The translations under genes and the position numbers were made by a program. 64,000 nucleotides of DNA from Phycisphaerales bacterium (lineage in GTDB: Bacteria; Planctomycetota; Phycisphaerae; Phycisphaerales; SM1A02): assembly GCA_030748805.1 (NCBI GenBank), contig JASMLG010000087.1, positions 22,225-86,224 on the forward strand, given 5' to 3'. Positions 34,117 to 43,548 of this stretch are shown in pieces. Each line of letters begins with the position of its first letter. The stretch's first letter is position 1. The notes beneath the pieces were generated by a model, which saw only the letters and a program-made list of their open reading frames with translations, was not told the origin of the DNA and ran no database searches.

Positions 34117-35205
34117 TTAGTTTATGGTGAGAGTTGGACGGGAGGTAGTGTAATTCTCAGAAGCATTGGATAGGTTGTTGCAAACTTTATCAAAAGCACT
34201 CGACATAGTTTCGTTAATTTCCCAATTCTTAAGGGGATCACCAGTGTCTGCGTTAATTCTCATTTTCGGATGAATTGGAATTCCTCCTAGATAATCCAAG
34301 TTCATAGCAGATGCCATCTGTTCACCACCTCCTCTGCCGAAGAGGTCATATTCCTTTCCATCATCAGCAACAAAATAAGACATGTTTTCAACAAGCCCTA
34401 ATATAGGAACACCTAGTTGTTGGAACATTCTAACTGCTCGTCGTGCATCATCTTGAGCTACAACTTGAGGGGTACAAACAATCACAGCACCTGAAAGGGG
34501 AAGTAGTTGCGCAAGAGAGAGTGGTACATCTCCCGTTCCTGGTGGTAAATCTACAATTAGATAATCAAGATCTCCCCAGTTTGTTTGAGTTGCAAGTTGG
34601 CTGAACGCGCTGTGAGCTCTTGGTCCTCTCCAAATAAGTGCGCGGTCTGGTTCAACTAGTTTTCCAATTGTCATTGCTTCTATTCCATGAACTTTGAAAG
34701 GAAACAAAAGGTTGTTTTCGGCTTTCATTTCTTCTCTTTGAAGCCCTAGCATTGTTGGCATAGATGGTCCGTATATGTCTCCATCTAGTAAACCAACCTT
34801 AAAACCATGCCTTGCAAGTCCTACGGCTAGGGTTGTTGCAACTGTGGATTTTCCTACTCCACCCTTACCAGCTCCGACTGCAATTATTTTTTTTACATTT
34901 GGAAGTGGGTTTGTTTCTTGCCTAACTTGTTCATTTGCACTTCGTGTATCCTCGGTGAAGGTGATTTCAATTGCACCAACTTGTTCGTGACATTCATTTC
35001 CTGTAGCACGAATCGCTGCTGCAATTTGCTCTTGAAACATAACTCGAAGTTGACTGTCTGCCGAAGATAACTCAATTTCAATAGAAATATTGTCACCTTC
35101 TGTTTTGATGTCTTTAACCATCCCAGATGTCACAATGTCCTTTCCTGATTCAGGATTGATGATTGAACCGAGCGCATTGCGTAAATTTGCGGGTTGTATG
35201 GGCAT
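34117..35205 (-). CDS. mrp: Mrp/NBP35-family Fe-S cluster carrier ATPase
   Basis: P-loop ATPase that carries Fe-S clusters to apoproteins. 362 residues: an N-terminal MIP18-like domain (residues 1-90, LRNALGSIINPESGKDIVTS), then the deviant Walker A GAGKGGVGKSTVATTLAVGL (~112), GLLDGDIYGPSMPTMLG, DLPPGTGDVPLSL and VENMSYFV. The usual CPxC cluster-binding cysteines after VENMSYF are not seen (FVADDGKEYDLFGRGGG), so cluster handling may differ. Confidence 0.92.
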   Translation of the reverse strand: MPIQPANLRNALGSIINPESGKDIVTSGMVKDIKTEGDNISIEIELSSADSQLRVMFQEQIAAAIRATGNECHEQVGAIEITFTEDTRSANEQVRQETNPLPNVKKIIAVGAGKGGVGKSTVATTLAVGLARHGFKVGLLDGDIYGPSMPTMLGLQREEMKAENNLLFPFKVHGIEAMTIGKLVEPDRALIWRGPRAHSAFSQLATQTNWGDLDYLIVDLPPGTGDVPLSLAQLLPLSGAVIVCTPQVVAQDDARRAVRMFQQLGVPILGLVENMSYFVADDGKEYDLFGRGGGEQMASAMNLDYLGGIPIHPKMRINADTGDPLKNWEINETMSSAFDKVCNNLSNASENYTTSRPTLTIN

Positions 35206-35287
35206 AAATTACCTTTCTTCTGGAAAACTTGGCATTATATTGTACGTGTTAGCCGTTGAATTAGATACCAACAAAAGGAGCTTACTT

Positions 35288-36016
35288 ATGTTTAAGCAAT
35301 CCACATTTATTGTCTCAGCAGTTGCATGCGTTTTTTCTTGTTCAATAATTTTTGCAGAACCACCAGCAGATGATTTGCTAGCAGGACCAACAATCGAGAA
35401 AGAAGATGTAAGTGAAAATGATTTACTTTCACGAAGATTGAGTGAGACAGGCAAAAAAAATAAAATAAACTCAAAACAACAAATACGTATGTGGATGTCA
35501 ACTTTGGAATTAATTAATTTGACCATAGATCAAAAAATAAAAGTTCATGCAATTGTTAAAGAACTTCGAAACAAACAAAACGATTTTCAAAAGAAACACG
35601 GCGAAGAAATTGCTTCGCTTCGAAAAGAACAAAACAACGCAAAGAAAAGCGACAGTGAGTTGTCTAGCGATTCAAAAACTAGGATGCTTGAATTGATGAA
35701 ACTAGCTCCAGATGTGACGGAATATCAAGATCGAGCATGGGTATTGTTAAGTGTTGACCAGCAAAATGACTTCAAAAAACATTACCAACTAAAAATTGAT
35801 GAAGAGATGAAACGCAAGGAAGAGCGTAAACTAAAAGACCTTCCTATGAGTGATGAGCCGACTAATCGAGGATTTTCACCTGAGGATTCTTTGCTTCGGG
35901 ACAAGAAGGTTAATCCAAAGGACGATTTTATTGAAAGACATGATGATTCGGTTGACAAAGACAGTATGAGGAGAATTAAATTTTTGCGCCGTCTCCAAGA
36001 ACTAAAAGAGGATTAG
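35288..36016 (+). CDS. secreted Lys/Glu-rich helical protein of unknown function
   Basis: Not recognised. ATG 35288 with AAAAGGAG upstream gives a signal peptide (FKQSTFIVSAVACVFSCSII then FAEPPADD). The mature part is highly charged and mostly helical, with coiled-coil potential (ELRNKQNDFQKKHGEEIASL, RKEQNNAKKSDSEL), and DERPS-like acidic tails. It resembles the many small exported helical proteins with LTxxQ-type spacing in planctomycetes (LINLTIDQKIKVHAIVKELR). It converges on the next gene with a 4-bp overlap. Confidence 0.7.
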   Translation: MFKQSTFIVSAVACVFSCSIIFAEPPADDLLAGPTIEKEDVSENDLLSRRLSETGKKNKINSKQQIRMWMSTLELINLTIDQKIKVHAIVKELRNKQNDFQKKHGEEIASLRKEQNNAKKSDSELSSDSKTRMLELMKLAPDVTEYQDRAWVLLSVDQQNDFKKHYQLKIDEEMKRKEERKLKDLPMSDEPTNRGFSPEDSLLRDKKVNPKDDFIERHDDSVDKDSMRRIKFLRRLQELKED

Positions 36017-37104
36017 TTTTCGCGACCCGAAGGAATCCGCCCACTTTGGACTTTGTCTTCTCTTATTCGACCATCAGTGGTACGTTCTTCTTGAACGCGG
36101 TCATCTCTAATTTTTTGCCCACCTGATTTTTTTAAGATTTCCCCGCTATTTTGCGGTTCTGGTAGACCATATTGACAAATTGATTTTTTACTTGGAGTCA
36201 CAATCACGTTTTTGCCTATCATTGCTTTTTCCCAAGCGGTGACAAGTGCTTGAAGTAATTTGAAATATCTTGTGTGTCGAATGTCCAACATCTCCCACTC
36301 GTTTTCAGAAGTGAAGCCATAAGAATCCCACAGAATTAGACCTTGGATGCGATGCTGGTTCCCGTCAGAATCAATCCACACTGCTTGCATTGCAGAGTTG
36401 ACTTGTCTTAGAAATACGTCATCAGGAACGAAGTAAGAACGGTCTCCACCTTCTCCAGTGAATCTTGGAGAAACATAAACATACACTGGCATCCTGCCAC
36501 CCGAGGCTGCAAGTACTCTTTCAATATGTTTTTTTGTCAAGCCGGAATTATTTTTTCCTCGGCTACTATCATATGCATCGGGGTAAAGAGCTATGCAAGA
36601 TGAGAGTAGAGGTTCAAGAGAAAGTCCACGATTAATCCAAGATTCACTAGTGTTTCTCATTATTGGAAGTCCCCAATAGCCCCATTGCGCGTTGGGGGCT
36701 GCTCTTAGCGCAACTCGAATTCCTTCTATGTATACCTCTAAAATATCTTGTAATCGTTCAGGACTTATATCCTTTGATGAGAGTTCTTTCCACCAAGGTT
36801 TTTCATAATCCATAACAACCGGACCACAATAATCAATTGGAATATTTTGGTTTACCCAATCAGAAAACCGTTCAATGTTTTTTTCGGTTATCTCTCCTGA
36901 TTCATTCCAATCAACACCTCCATGATAAGCCATCGGAACTCTGGTAATACCCATAGAAGTTGTATAAGAGATAGTTTGCTTGCCTTGGTTTGGAGCAGTC
37001 CATTTAATTGCGTTATAGACCATGGGACTCCAATCACCAGACGAAGTTTTTGCCATGAGAAAACACATAAAGGTTGAACAAACTAAGTAAGTAATAATTT
37101 TCAT
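36013..37104 (-). CDS. secreted hyaluronidase-like (GH56-like) protein
   Basis: 363 residues with signal peptide MKIITYLVCSTFMCFLMAKT. Several blocks appear in the same order as animal and venom hyaluronidases: a D-x-E in PVVMDYEKPWW (family DWEEWRP), AQWGYWGLP (WGYYLFP), SCIALYPDAYDS (TALYPSIY), MPVYVYVSPRFT (LPVFAYTR), and IQGLILWDS (GIVIWG). I infer a TIM-barrel glycosidase acting on a glycosaminoglycan-like or other uronic-acid polymer. The last ~35 residues are charged quasi-repeats (GRIREDKVQSGRIPSGREN). It sits beside the polysaccharide genes. Homology is by eye and needs a profile search. Confidence 0.6.
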   Translation of the reverse strand: MKIITYLVCSTFMCFLMAKTSSGDWSPMVYNAIKWTAPNQGKQTISYTTSMGITRVPMAYHGGVDWNESGEITEKNIERFSDWVNQNIPIDYCGPVVMDYEKPWWKELSSKDISPERLQDILEVYIEGIRVALRAAPNAQWGYWGLPIMRNTSESWINRGLSLEPLLSSCIALYPDAYDSSRGKNNSGLTKKHIERVLAASGGRMPVYVYVSPRFTGEGGDRSYFVPDDVFLRQVNSAMQAVWIDSDGNQHRIQGLILWDSYGFTSENEWEMLDIRHTRYFKLLQALVTAWEKAMIGKNVIVTPSKKSICQYGLPEPQNSGEILKKSGGQKIRDDRVQEERTTDGRIREDKVQSGRIPSGREN

Positions 37105-37181
37105 AGAATAGTTTTACCATATTTGTGGAATTGGCGAGAAGTCACCCGCAGATTACCGATACCCTTAAAGCAATATTTACT

Positions 37182-38567
37182 ATGGAACGTACAGATATCT
37201 ACATCCAATTGGTCATGGAACAACCGGTTATTCTATTGCCAGTTATCTTGTTGGTGCTGGCATTTTTTGTGGTTCCAGTAGATAAACGGCTGTTTTTGAC
37301 ACTACTCATTTTGGTTCCTTGGCTAACTGTAGCAAGGTCTCCTGGTCTTGGACCCCTTTCTGCTGCGGCAAAACTTAGTTCAGGAGGTGCTTATCTCCTC
37401 ATTGCATTGTCTGCCTTAATGCACCCTGGACCAAAAAGACAAATTCCGGGTGTGGTGTGGCTTTTTGTAATTGTTGCTTGTATGGGAATTGTATTTGTGC
37501 TAACCGTACAAGAGAGGATGCTTGCATTTATCTTGAGATCACAATGGGTGTGTGTTACATTGGCTGGAGTTTTAACGGCCCGTACGATTGTTTCGTATTC
37601 AGACCTTAAAAGAATAATTAACGCTTTGACTTTTGGATGTGTTCTCGCGCTTGCAGTACCAATATCTTCTTTAATTTTGTTTCCGGGAGAATCTTTTTTA
37701 CGTGGTATTGGACGTTTTCAACCTTGGGGCGCAAACTCTAACCAAACAGGAATGTTATTTGCCTTAGCGACACCACTTTTTGCCTACGCAGGGATGGTGT
37801 ATAGGAAAATATCGTTTAGACCAATTTTTACATCATTACTAATGCTTACTATTGGTATGGCTCTTCTTACCGCAAGTAGGCAAACGATGATTGCAATTAT
37901 TATGGTAATGCTTCCAATCTTGTTGGCAATCTCTAAGAGACCAGTCATGATGCTCCTTGGAATAATCGCAGCAGCAATTGCCTTGCCTTTCATTTTTTCT
38001 TTGGGTGCAGATGCAAATATGGAACGGTTTGGTACTCTTCAGACGGGTCGATTAGATATTTGGTCTGCATATTGGAGTGACGTGTTTCCAAGACGACCAC
38101 TTTTTGGTCTTCTTGGTACTAGCGGAGAATCATATTTCAAGGCGGTAAACGAAGTAGGGCAACATCCACATAATGCTTGGTTTTATCTGATGTATATAGG
38201 TGGAGCTGCATTTGCATTACCGATGGTCTATCTAACAATTTACTCAACAATATGTGGATATAAATTATGGCGTTTTAGAAAACTATTGCCAGGCGATCCT
38301 CTGTTGTACAGCGTTTTAGTGGTTCTTCTAGTTGCAATGTACATTCAGGGTATTTTTAATCAAGTTGTATATTGGCCTACTTATACTTGGTCGTATTTGC
38401 ATGTAGTACTCGCGAGTATTTTTATGTGCATATGGCGAGATATTCAAGAAGGAAGAACAGAGGAGGCACTGTATGATGATGAACCACCGTCAGATGATTA
38501 TGATATCGAATCTGCAGCTCTGGAAAATTTTGAGGACTTTGATGATGATCATCGACTTGCGAGTTGA
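37182..38567 (+). CDS. O-antigen ligase/polymerase-family membrane protein
   Basis: Polytopic protein (about 11-12 hydrophobic segments, ~461 residues) with the Wzy_C pattern: a large periplasmic-loop region and the conserved HPHNAWFYLMYIGGAAF (~residue 325) containing the family's His-Asn. It would polymerise or transfer undecaprenyl-linked glycan. An acidic cytoplasmic tail (EEALYDDEPPSDDYDIESAA) ends it. ATG 37182 is chosen; an in-frame GTG at 37125 is possible. It overlaps the convergent flippase gene by 19 bp. Confidence 0.85.
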   Translation: MERTDIYIQLVMEQPVILLPVILLVLAFFVVPVDKRLFLTLLILVPWLTVARSPGLGPLSAAAKLSSGGAYLLIALSALMHPGPKRQIPGVVWLFVIVACMGIVFVLTVQERMLAFILRSQWVCVTLAGVLTARTIVSYSDLKRIINALTFGCVLALAVPISSLILFPGESFLRGIGRFQPWGANSNQTGMLFALATPLFAYAGMVYRKISFRPIFTSLLMLTIGMALLTASRQTMIAIIMVMLPILLAISKRPVMMLLGIIAAAIALPFIFSLGADANMERFGTLQTGRLDIWSAYWSDVFPRRPLFGLLGTSGESYFKAVNEVGQHPHNAWFYLMYIGGAAFALPMVYLTIYSTICGYKLWRFRKLLPGDPLLYSVLVVLLVAMYIQGIFNQVVYWPTYTWSYLHVVLASIFMCIWRDIQEGRTEEALYDDEPPSDDYDIESAALENFEDFDDDHRLAS

Positions 38568-40117
38568 CGCACAAGTCGAATAACTCCTGATCGTTCGTGT
38601 TTGGTTAAAATGAACAACCAACTTCCTATTATGAAAGTAATTCCATAACAAATTACGCTTGCAACAACACCCCTCCAGTCATAGATTTCGGTAGCAGAAA
38701 AATAATGTCCTACTAGTAAACTTGGAGATGTTGCTATTGCAACACCCAGAGGTCGATAGATAGGTCTTACTATTTCGTTTAGAGTTAGATTGACCTTTCT
38801 CGCTGTAACTTTTGGCATTATGATCATGTTCACAACTAGAAAAATAAGTGAGTAGGCAACAGCAGCACCGGTATAATTCCACATTTCAGGTAGAAATAGG
38901 ATAAAAGCTATAGATAAAACAGGGTTGAATAATCCTCCTATTAAAACATAAGGTGCATACCTTCGAATAAAACCTGCTCCATAAAACAATTTCATCCACC
39001 CATCAGAGACAGCCCTACACGCGAGACCCAAAACCATGATTTTCACAAGAATCTCTGCTTGTGGCAGTGTAAGTTCTGGGTTTTCTGTACTTCTCCCAAC
39101 CCACAATCGAAGAAGTGGTTCAGCCAAAACAAATACTAAAACCATTGCTGGGAAAGCAATGAAGCTTAGCATTCTTGTACTGTGTTTGAACATCGCTTGC
39201 ATAGAGGATTTGTCTTCACTAGAACTCAAGCGTGAGCTTACGGAGTCCAATCCAAACGTTAATCCAAGTGTTGCCATGCGGATATAACTTACGAGTCGTA
39301 GCGCGAGTCCAAAAACCGCATTGCCCCATTCCCCAAAAAATGCGTTCATAATAAAATTTGCTGCTCGTTCTTGAAGATTAATTGCTAGAACCACTCCACT
39401 GTTCCAACTAAATGTTCCTTTAACTTTTTTCATTGCTTCCGGAGTAGAGCCAGCGAAAACAGGAATCATTTGTCTGTCGTAAATTACGAAACCGATTGTA
39501 AGGGCGAGAGTTGCAACTGCGTTTACGACAAAAAGTGTAGTTCCGTAAATAAATAATCCTTTTGGGATATCGCTTTCTTTTAAAATTAAAAAGGGAATAA
39601 CTGTCGCAATTAAAAATGCACTCCTCCTTACAACAGTCCAAGCGTTATGCCAGAAAAACTGTTCTCGAACAATTAGCATATTGATAGTTGGAGCAAAAAG
39701 AACAATAAGACAAGTTGCTGCACCCTCGCATCCAGTTATCCATTGTGCAGGTATTATCCATTCTTCGTTAATCCTCAAAAAGGGAAGAATTGCAATAATG
39801 ATTGCAAATGCGATTGCTGTTAAGAGAGAGACGACTGCGCTAACTCGGTAAGAAGCAGCATAACTTTCTCGGAATTTTCCGTTTTCTCGTTTATGCCATG
39901 AAGCACCAAGTTCTCTGACCATTGAACTGCGCATCATGTCTTGGAGCATTCGTCCAACCCCAACCGAAGATCCTACAAGAGTGAGAAGCCCAAACCCGTT
40001 CATTCCTACCCATTTGATTTGTAACGGGACAGTGACAACCCCCATTGCCATGGTAGCAATAAGCCGACCATAATTTGCACCAATTCGATGAAGCCCTTTT
40101 CGTTTTTCAGAGTTCAT
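38549..40117 (-). CDS. polysaccharide flippase (Wzx/MurJ-like superfamily)
   Basis: 522-residue membrane protein with about 14 hydrophobic segments, typical of polysaccharide transporters in the MOP superfamily. N-terminal YGRLIATMAMGVVTVPLQIK and GMNGFGLLTLVGSSVGVGR match the family's first helices. It would flip lipid-linked repeat units across the membrane for the adjacent Wzy-type polymerase. Confidence 0.85.
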   Translation of the reverse strand: MNSEKRKGLHRIGANYGRLIATMAMGVVTVPLQIKWVGMNGFGLLTLVGSSVGVGRMLQDMMRSSMVRELGASWHKRENGKFRESYAASYRVSAVVSLLTAIAFAIIIAILPFLRINEEWIIPAQWITGCEGAATCLIVLFAPTINMLIVREQFFWHNAWTVVRRSAFLIATVIPFLILKESDIPKGLFIYGTTLFVVNAVATLALTIGFVIYDRQMIPVFAGSTPEAMKKVKGTFSWNSGVVLAINLQERAANFIMNAFFGEWGNAVFGLALRLVSYIRMATLGLTFGLDSVSSRLSSSEDKSSMQAMFKHSTRMLSFIAFPAMVLVFVLAEPLLRLWVGRSTENPELTLPQAEILVKIMVLGLACRAVSDGWMKLFYGAGFIRRYAPYVLIGGLFNPVLSIAFILFLPEMWNYTGAAVAYSLIFLVVNMIIMPKVTARKVNLTLNEIVRPIYRPLGVAIATSPSLLVGHYFSATEIYDWRGVVASVICYGITFIIGSWLFILTKHERSGVIRLVRQLASR

Positions 40118-40270
40118 TAATGGACCTTATAGAATAAGAAAGTGCATGGTTTGATTGGATTGAATCTATAGAATCCATTAGTTTATATGACTATCGGAAT
40201 AAGTGGTGATACGAGCATTAATACCAACAAGTTCATTTTGTTAAACTGAAACTTCTGTTATATTTCCCCC

Positions 40271-41089
40271 ATGACAGCGAAGGAATGTTCTGAAGTCACA
40301 TTTTTTATGGTTGGTTGCCAACGATGCGGAACCACGTGGACAGATGCGGCTCTGAGAGAACACCCACAGGTATATCTTCCTCCCAGAAAGCAATCTTATT
40401 TCTTCGATCGAAATTATGATAAGGGGATTGATTGGTTTATGGAGAGGTTTTCTGGCGTAGAACCACATCACCTAGCGGTTGGAGAAATTTCTACTGGTTA
40501 TTGTCTTCCTGATTCTGTTCCTCTCATGGCGAAGCATTTCCCAAGCGTGAAATTACTTATGGTGATGAGAAACCCAATCGATCGAGCATATAGTAATTAC
40601 CAATCAAGAAAATCAGAATGTGGTTGGAAAAGTTTTGAACAAGCGATTGGAACGGATCCTGACTTACTAGAACGAGGGCAATATGCCGATCAAATAGAAG
40701 CAATTTTTAATTATTATCCTCGAGAACAATTGATGTTACTTTTGTATGACGATTTACATTCGGATGATAGACTTTATCTGAAGTCGGTTCTTGACTTTAT
40801 TGGTGTGGACAGTGACGTGGATTCAAAACTAATAGGTCAACGTAAAAACGCGGCGATGTTCCCAACATTACGGAAGGTTTTAAACAGACTTGGACTGAAA
40901 CAATTTGTTAGTTTTGTGAGCAAATCGCGGATTGGTGATTTAATTAGACGAAAAAGAAAAAATAAAGGCATGGCTTATCAACAAGCAAATCCCAAGACAA
41001 GAGAGAAACTTGTGCAACATTTTTTGCCATACAACAATCGTCTGTCTGAAATACTTGATAGAGATTTATCACATTGGAATAGAGTTTAG
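40271..41089 (+). CDS. PAPS-dependent sulfotransferase
   Basis: 272 residues of the Sulfotransfer_1 family. The 5'-phosphosulfate loop is FFMVGCQRCGTTWTDAALRE near residue 10, followed by PPRKQSYFFD, which has the K-x-x-x-F spacing of glycosaminoglycan sulfotransferases. The 3'-phosphate site is VMRNPIDRAYSNYQS (~105). It likely sulfates a sugar of the locus polysaccharide, with PAPS supplied by sat-cysC 2.5 kb downstream. Only 3 nt separate it from the following glycosyltransferase. Confidence 0.9.
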   Translation: MTAKECSEVTFFMVGCQRCGTTWTDAALREHPQVYLPPRKQSYFFDRNYDKGIDWFMERFSGVEPHHLAVGEISTGYCLPDSVPLMAKHFPSVKLLMVMRNPIDRAYSNYQSRKSECGWKSFEQAIGTDPDLLERGQYADQIEAIFNYYPREQLMLLLYDDLHSDDRLYLKSVLDFIGVDSDVDSKLIGQRKNAAMFPTLRKVLNRLGLKQFVSFVSKSRIGDLIRRKRKNKGMAYQQANPKTREKLVQHFLPYNNRLSEILDRDLSHWNRV

Positions 41090-41092
41090 TAG

Positions 41093-42250
41093 ATGAAAAT
41101 AGGAGTTTATGTATCAGTAATTGCGGGGCAAAAGGGTTTTGAAAATAATGTTTCTGGGCATATACAGGTTCCACTGCGTGCGATTGACGAAATGAGAAAA
41201 GCGGGACACGAAGTTCATTTAATTACAAACGAGTACGGTGAAGATCGTTCATTACCGTTTTGCCTACCAAAAGATATCAACATGCATCTGGTTACTGACT
41301 CTAGAAAACGTGGCGGCATTCTTGAGAGAAAGGGCAACCAAAATCATGGCTTAAGTTTGTTCCAATTGTTCAAGCAGATCTCAGAGATAAAACGAATTTG
41401 CAAAAATGAAAAGTTTGATGTGTTGCATTTGTTTGGATACAATCGAACAGCACATTTAGGTGCAGGACTGCGAATCCTTGGCTTGTCTGCTCCAGTTGTT
41501 GTTACAATTTTTAGCGCAAACTTCCCTGAGAAGTTCTCTTTTTTAACAAAGCGGTTGTGGAAAAGGGTAAATGCTGTCGTAACTGCTACGAAATATGCTA
41601 AAGGTAGATTAGAAGAAGAAGGGATACCAACAAAACAAGTTCGACATGGAGTAATTCGAAACCTTCTCGAAGAACACGATGGAAGTGAAACAGAAAAACC
41701 GAGGCGTGTTTTGTTTTGGAGAGATATGACTCAAAGAAATGGAGCCGATGTTGCTCTTGCGGCATATTCTAATCTCTCAGAAAAGTACCCCGACATTCAG
41801 TTCGACTTCGCAGTTAGACCACACTGGAACCCAATTGAGGATGTTGAGAAAATCTCTGAAAAATATCAAAACATAAACGTATATAACTTTCCTTATGAAG
41901 AAGGGATAACTCTCCCAAAATTACTTTTGGAGTCAATTTGTGTTGTTATGCCAATCCGAAACCTGAGCATAGACCCACAGTTAGTAATAGCTGAAACACT
42001 TGCCATAGGAATTCCAGTAATTACTACAAATCAGCGGTCAAATCCAGAGTTTGTTATTGATGGAGAGACAGGATACCTGACAGAAATTGGAGATATTGAG
42101 GCAACTACTAATGCAATAGACAAGATGCTCTCAAACAGAGAAGAGGCAATTAAAATGGGAAGACAGGCAAAAAAACACATTGAAACCTGTTGGAATTGGG
42201 ACAACTATTCTGAAGATATTGTCGAAATTTACAAACAAGTTATTGATTAA
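41093..42250 (+). CDS. GT4-family glycosyltransferase
   Basis: 385-residue GT-B enzyme. N-terminal MKIGVYVSVIAGQKGFENNV with the acceptor side; C-terminal donor site LVIAETLAIGIPVITTNQRS then NPEFVIDGETGYL, the usual GT4 E-x7-E region. Donor and acceptor unknown. Directly downstream of the sulfotransferase, likely the same transcript. Ends with an 11-bp convergent overlap. Confidence 0.88.
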   Translation: MKIGVYVSVIAGQKGFENNVSGHIQVPLRAIDEMRKAGHEVHLITNEYGEDRSLPFCLPKDINMHLVTDSRKRGGILERKGNQNHGLSLFQLFKQISEIKRICKNEKFDVLHLFGYNRTAHLGAGLRILGLSAPVVVTIFSANFPEKFSFLTKRLWKRVNAVVTATKYAKGRLEEEGIPTKQVRHGVIRNLLEEHDGSETEKPRRVLFWRDMTQRNGADVALAAYSNLSEKYPDIQFDFAVRPHWNPIEDVEKISEKYQNINVYNFPYEEGITLPKLLLESICVVMPIRNLSIDPQLVIAETLAIGIPVITTNQRSNPEFVIDGETGYLTEIGDIEATTNAIDKMLSNREEAIKMGRQAKKHIETCWNWDNYSEDIVEIYKQVID

Positions 42251-43379
42251 TAATCTTTCGATAAAGATCTATGTATCTGTTTACTACGGTTTCACCGGCA
42301 AATGTTTCTTCCACCCACTTTTTGCCAGCGTCGCCCATCTTGGTTCTAATAGAAATCTCATCTAGAAGTTGAATAATTGAAGATGTAATTTGATCTACAG
42401 ACCCATCAGTAATTATTGCGCCGCCCGATTTCTCTAATTCTGGCCAAATATCTACTCCCTTTGTTGTAATTACAGGTACTCCGCACGCCATTGCTTCAGG
42501 AAAAACCAACCCAAAATTTTCTTGGCTGGTTGGCAATGCAAAAATATCTGCAGAACGAAGTAGTGAGGTTTTTCTATCACCCTCGACGAACCCAACAAAG
42601 TTAACATGTTGGTCAATGCCTAAATCATTCGATAATTTTTGCAAGGATTTTTCGTATTCAGGTTCTCCACACCCAGCTATCACGAACCGAGCCTTGTGTG
42701 TGGTGTTAATTGCAGAAGCAGCGCGCAATAATTTTTCTATCCCCTTTTTTTCATGTATCCGAGAAAGGAAAAGTACTATCGGCAAATTTTCTTCTCTGGT
42801 GGGCCAGTATTTATCGGGATCTGAAGTTGGTGGGGGATCTAAATATTCACTTGGATCGAACACAAGAGGGATTACTACATGCTTACCTCTAGGTGTCCAC
42901 CTTTTGACTTGGGTTACTTCTGCTTCCGCAGTACAGTGAATCGCATGAGCTTTTTGAAGAAATTTTCTTCCGCTTAGCTGTAAGTAGATTCGCTTTTTCA
43001 AACCCTTTTGCTCCATGCACCAGTCGTCTAACATTCCATGAACCGAAACAACATATGGAATATCACACGATCGGGCTATTTTGGCTAGTTGAACATTTGC
43101 CGGCTCCCAAGGTGTATGTAAGTGAAGAACGTCCGATTGTTGAATGTGGTCCTTGATGCTGTTTAGTCGATTTGTGGAAAATCTAATTGGCGCTCGATCA
43201 AATGAGCCAGTTAGAATTGTTTGAACTCCGGTTTCTTTTTTAGGTAGATCTTCCCCCTCGGTAGCCATTAGAGTGACAGATTTACCTGATTTTGCAAGAG
43301 ATGTAGTTAAATCCAAAACAGCACGCACAACACCACCATCTTCAAGGCGTATACGTGAGCAATAATGCAGTATTTTCAT
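42240..43379 (-). CDS. GT4-family glycosyltransferase
   Basis: 379 residues. ATG 43379 (MKILHYCSRIRLEDGGVVRA) begins the typical N-terminal domain with the GGVxRAV loop. The C-terminal GT-B half has VLFLSRIHEKKGIEKLLRAA, FVGFVEGDRKTSLLRSADIF, and FGLVFPEAMACGVPVITTKG with the donor-binding glutamates. Similar to WcaI/AmsD-type enzymes that build surface polysaccharides. Transcribed away from sat. Confidence 0.9.
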   Translation of the reverse strand: MKILHYCSRIRLEDGGVVRAVLDLTTSLAKSGKSVTLMATEGEDLPKKETGVQTILTGSFDRAPIRFSTNRLNSIKDHIQQSDVLHLHTPWEPANVQLAKIARSCDIPYVVSVHGMLDDWCMEQKGLKKRIYLQLSGRKFLQKAHAIHCTAEAEVTQVKRWTPRGKHVVIPLVFDPSEYLDPPPTSDPDKYWPTREENLPIVLFLSRIHEKKGIEKLLRAASAINTTHKARFVIAGCGEPEYEKSLQKLSNDLGIDQHVNFVGFVEGDRKTSLLRSADIFALPTSQENFGLVFPEAMACGVPVITTKGVDIWPELEKSGGAIITDGSVDQITSSIIQLLDEISIRTKMGDAGKKWVEETFAGETVVNRYIDLYRKIINQ

Positions 43380-43548
43380 AGTTTTCAAGTGTTCTTGGGA
43401 AATAGTGATAAAGGGCTTGATTTAGGGTCGAACAGAGAGTACTATCGGTCGTTTCGATACATTTTATCTCGATTCCAACATTAGTTAGTTGGATAATAAT
43501 CGTAACCCCACCTTCCCATCTTTACACCTAGAACGGAGTTTCTTACAA

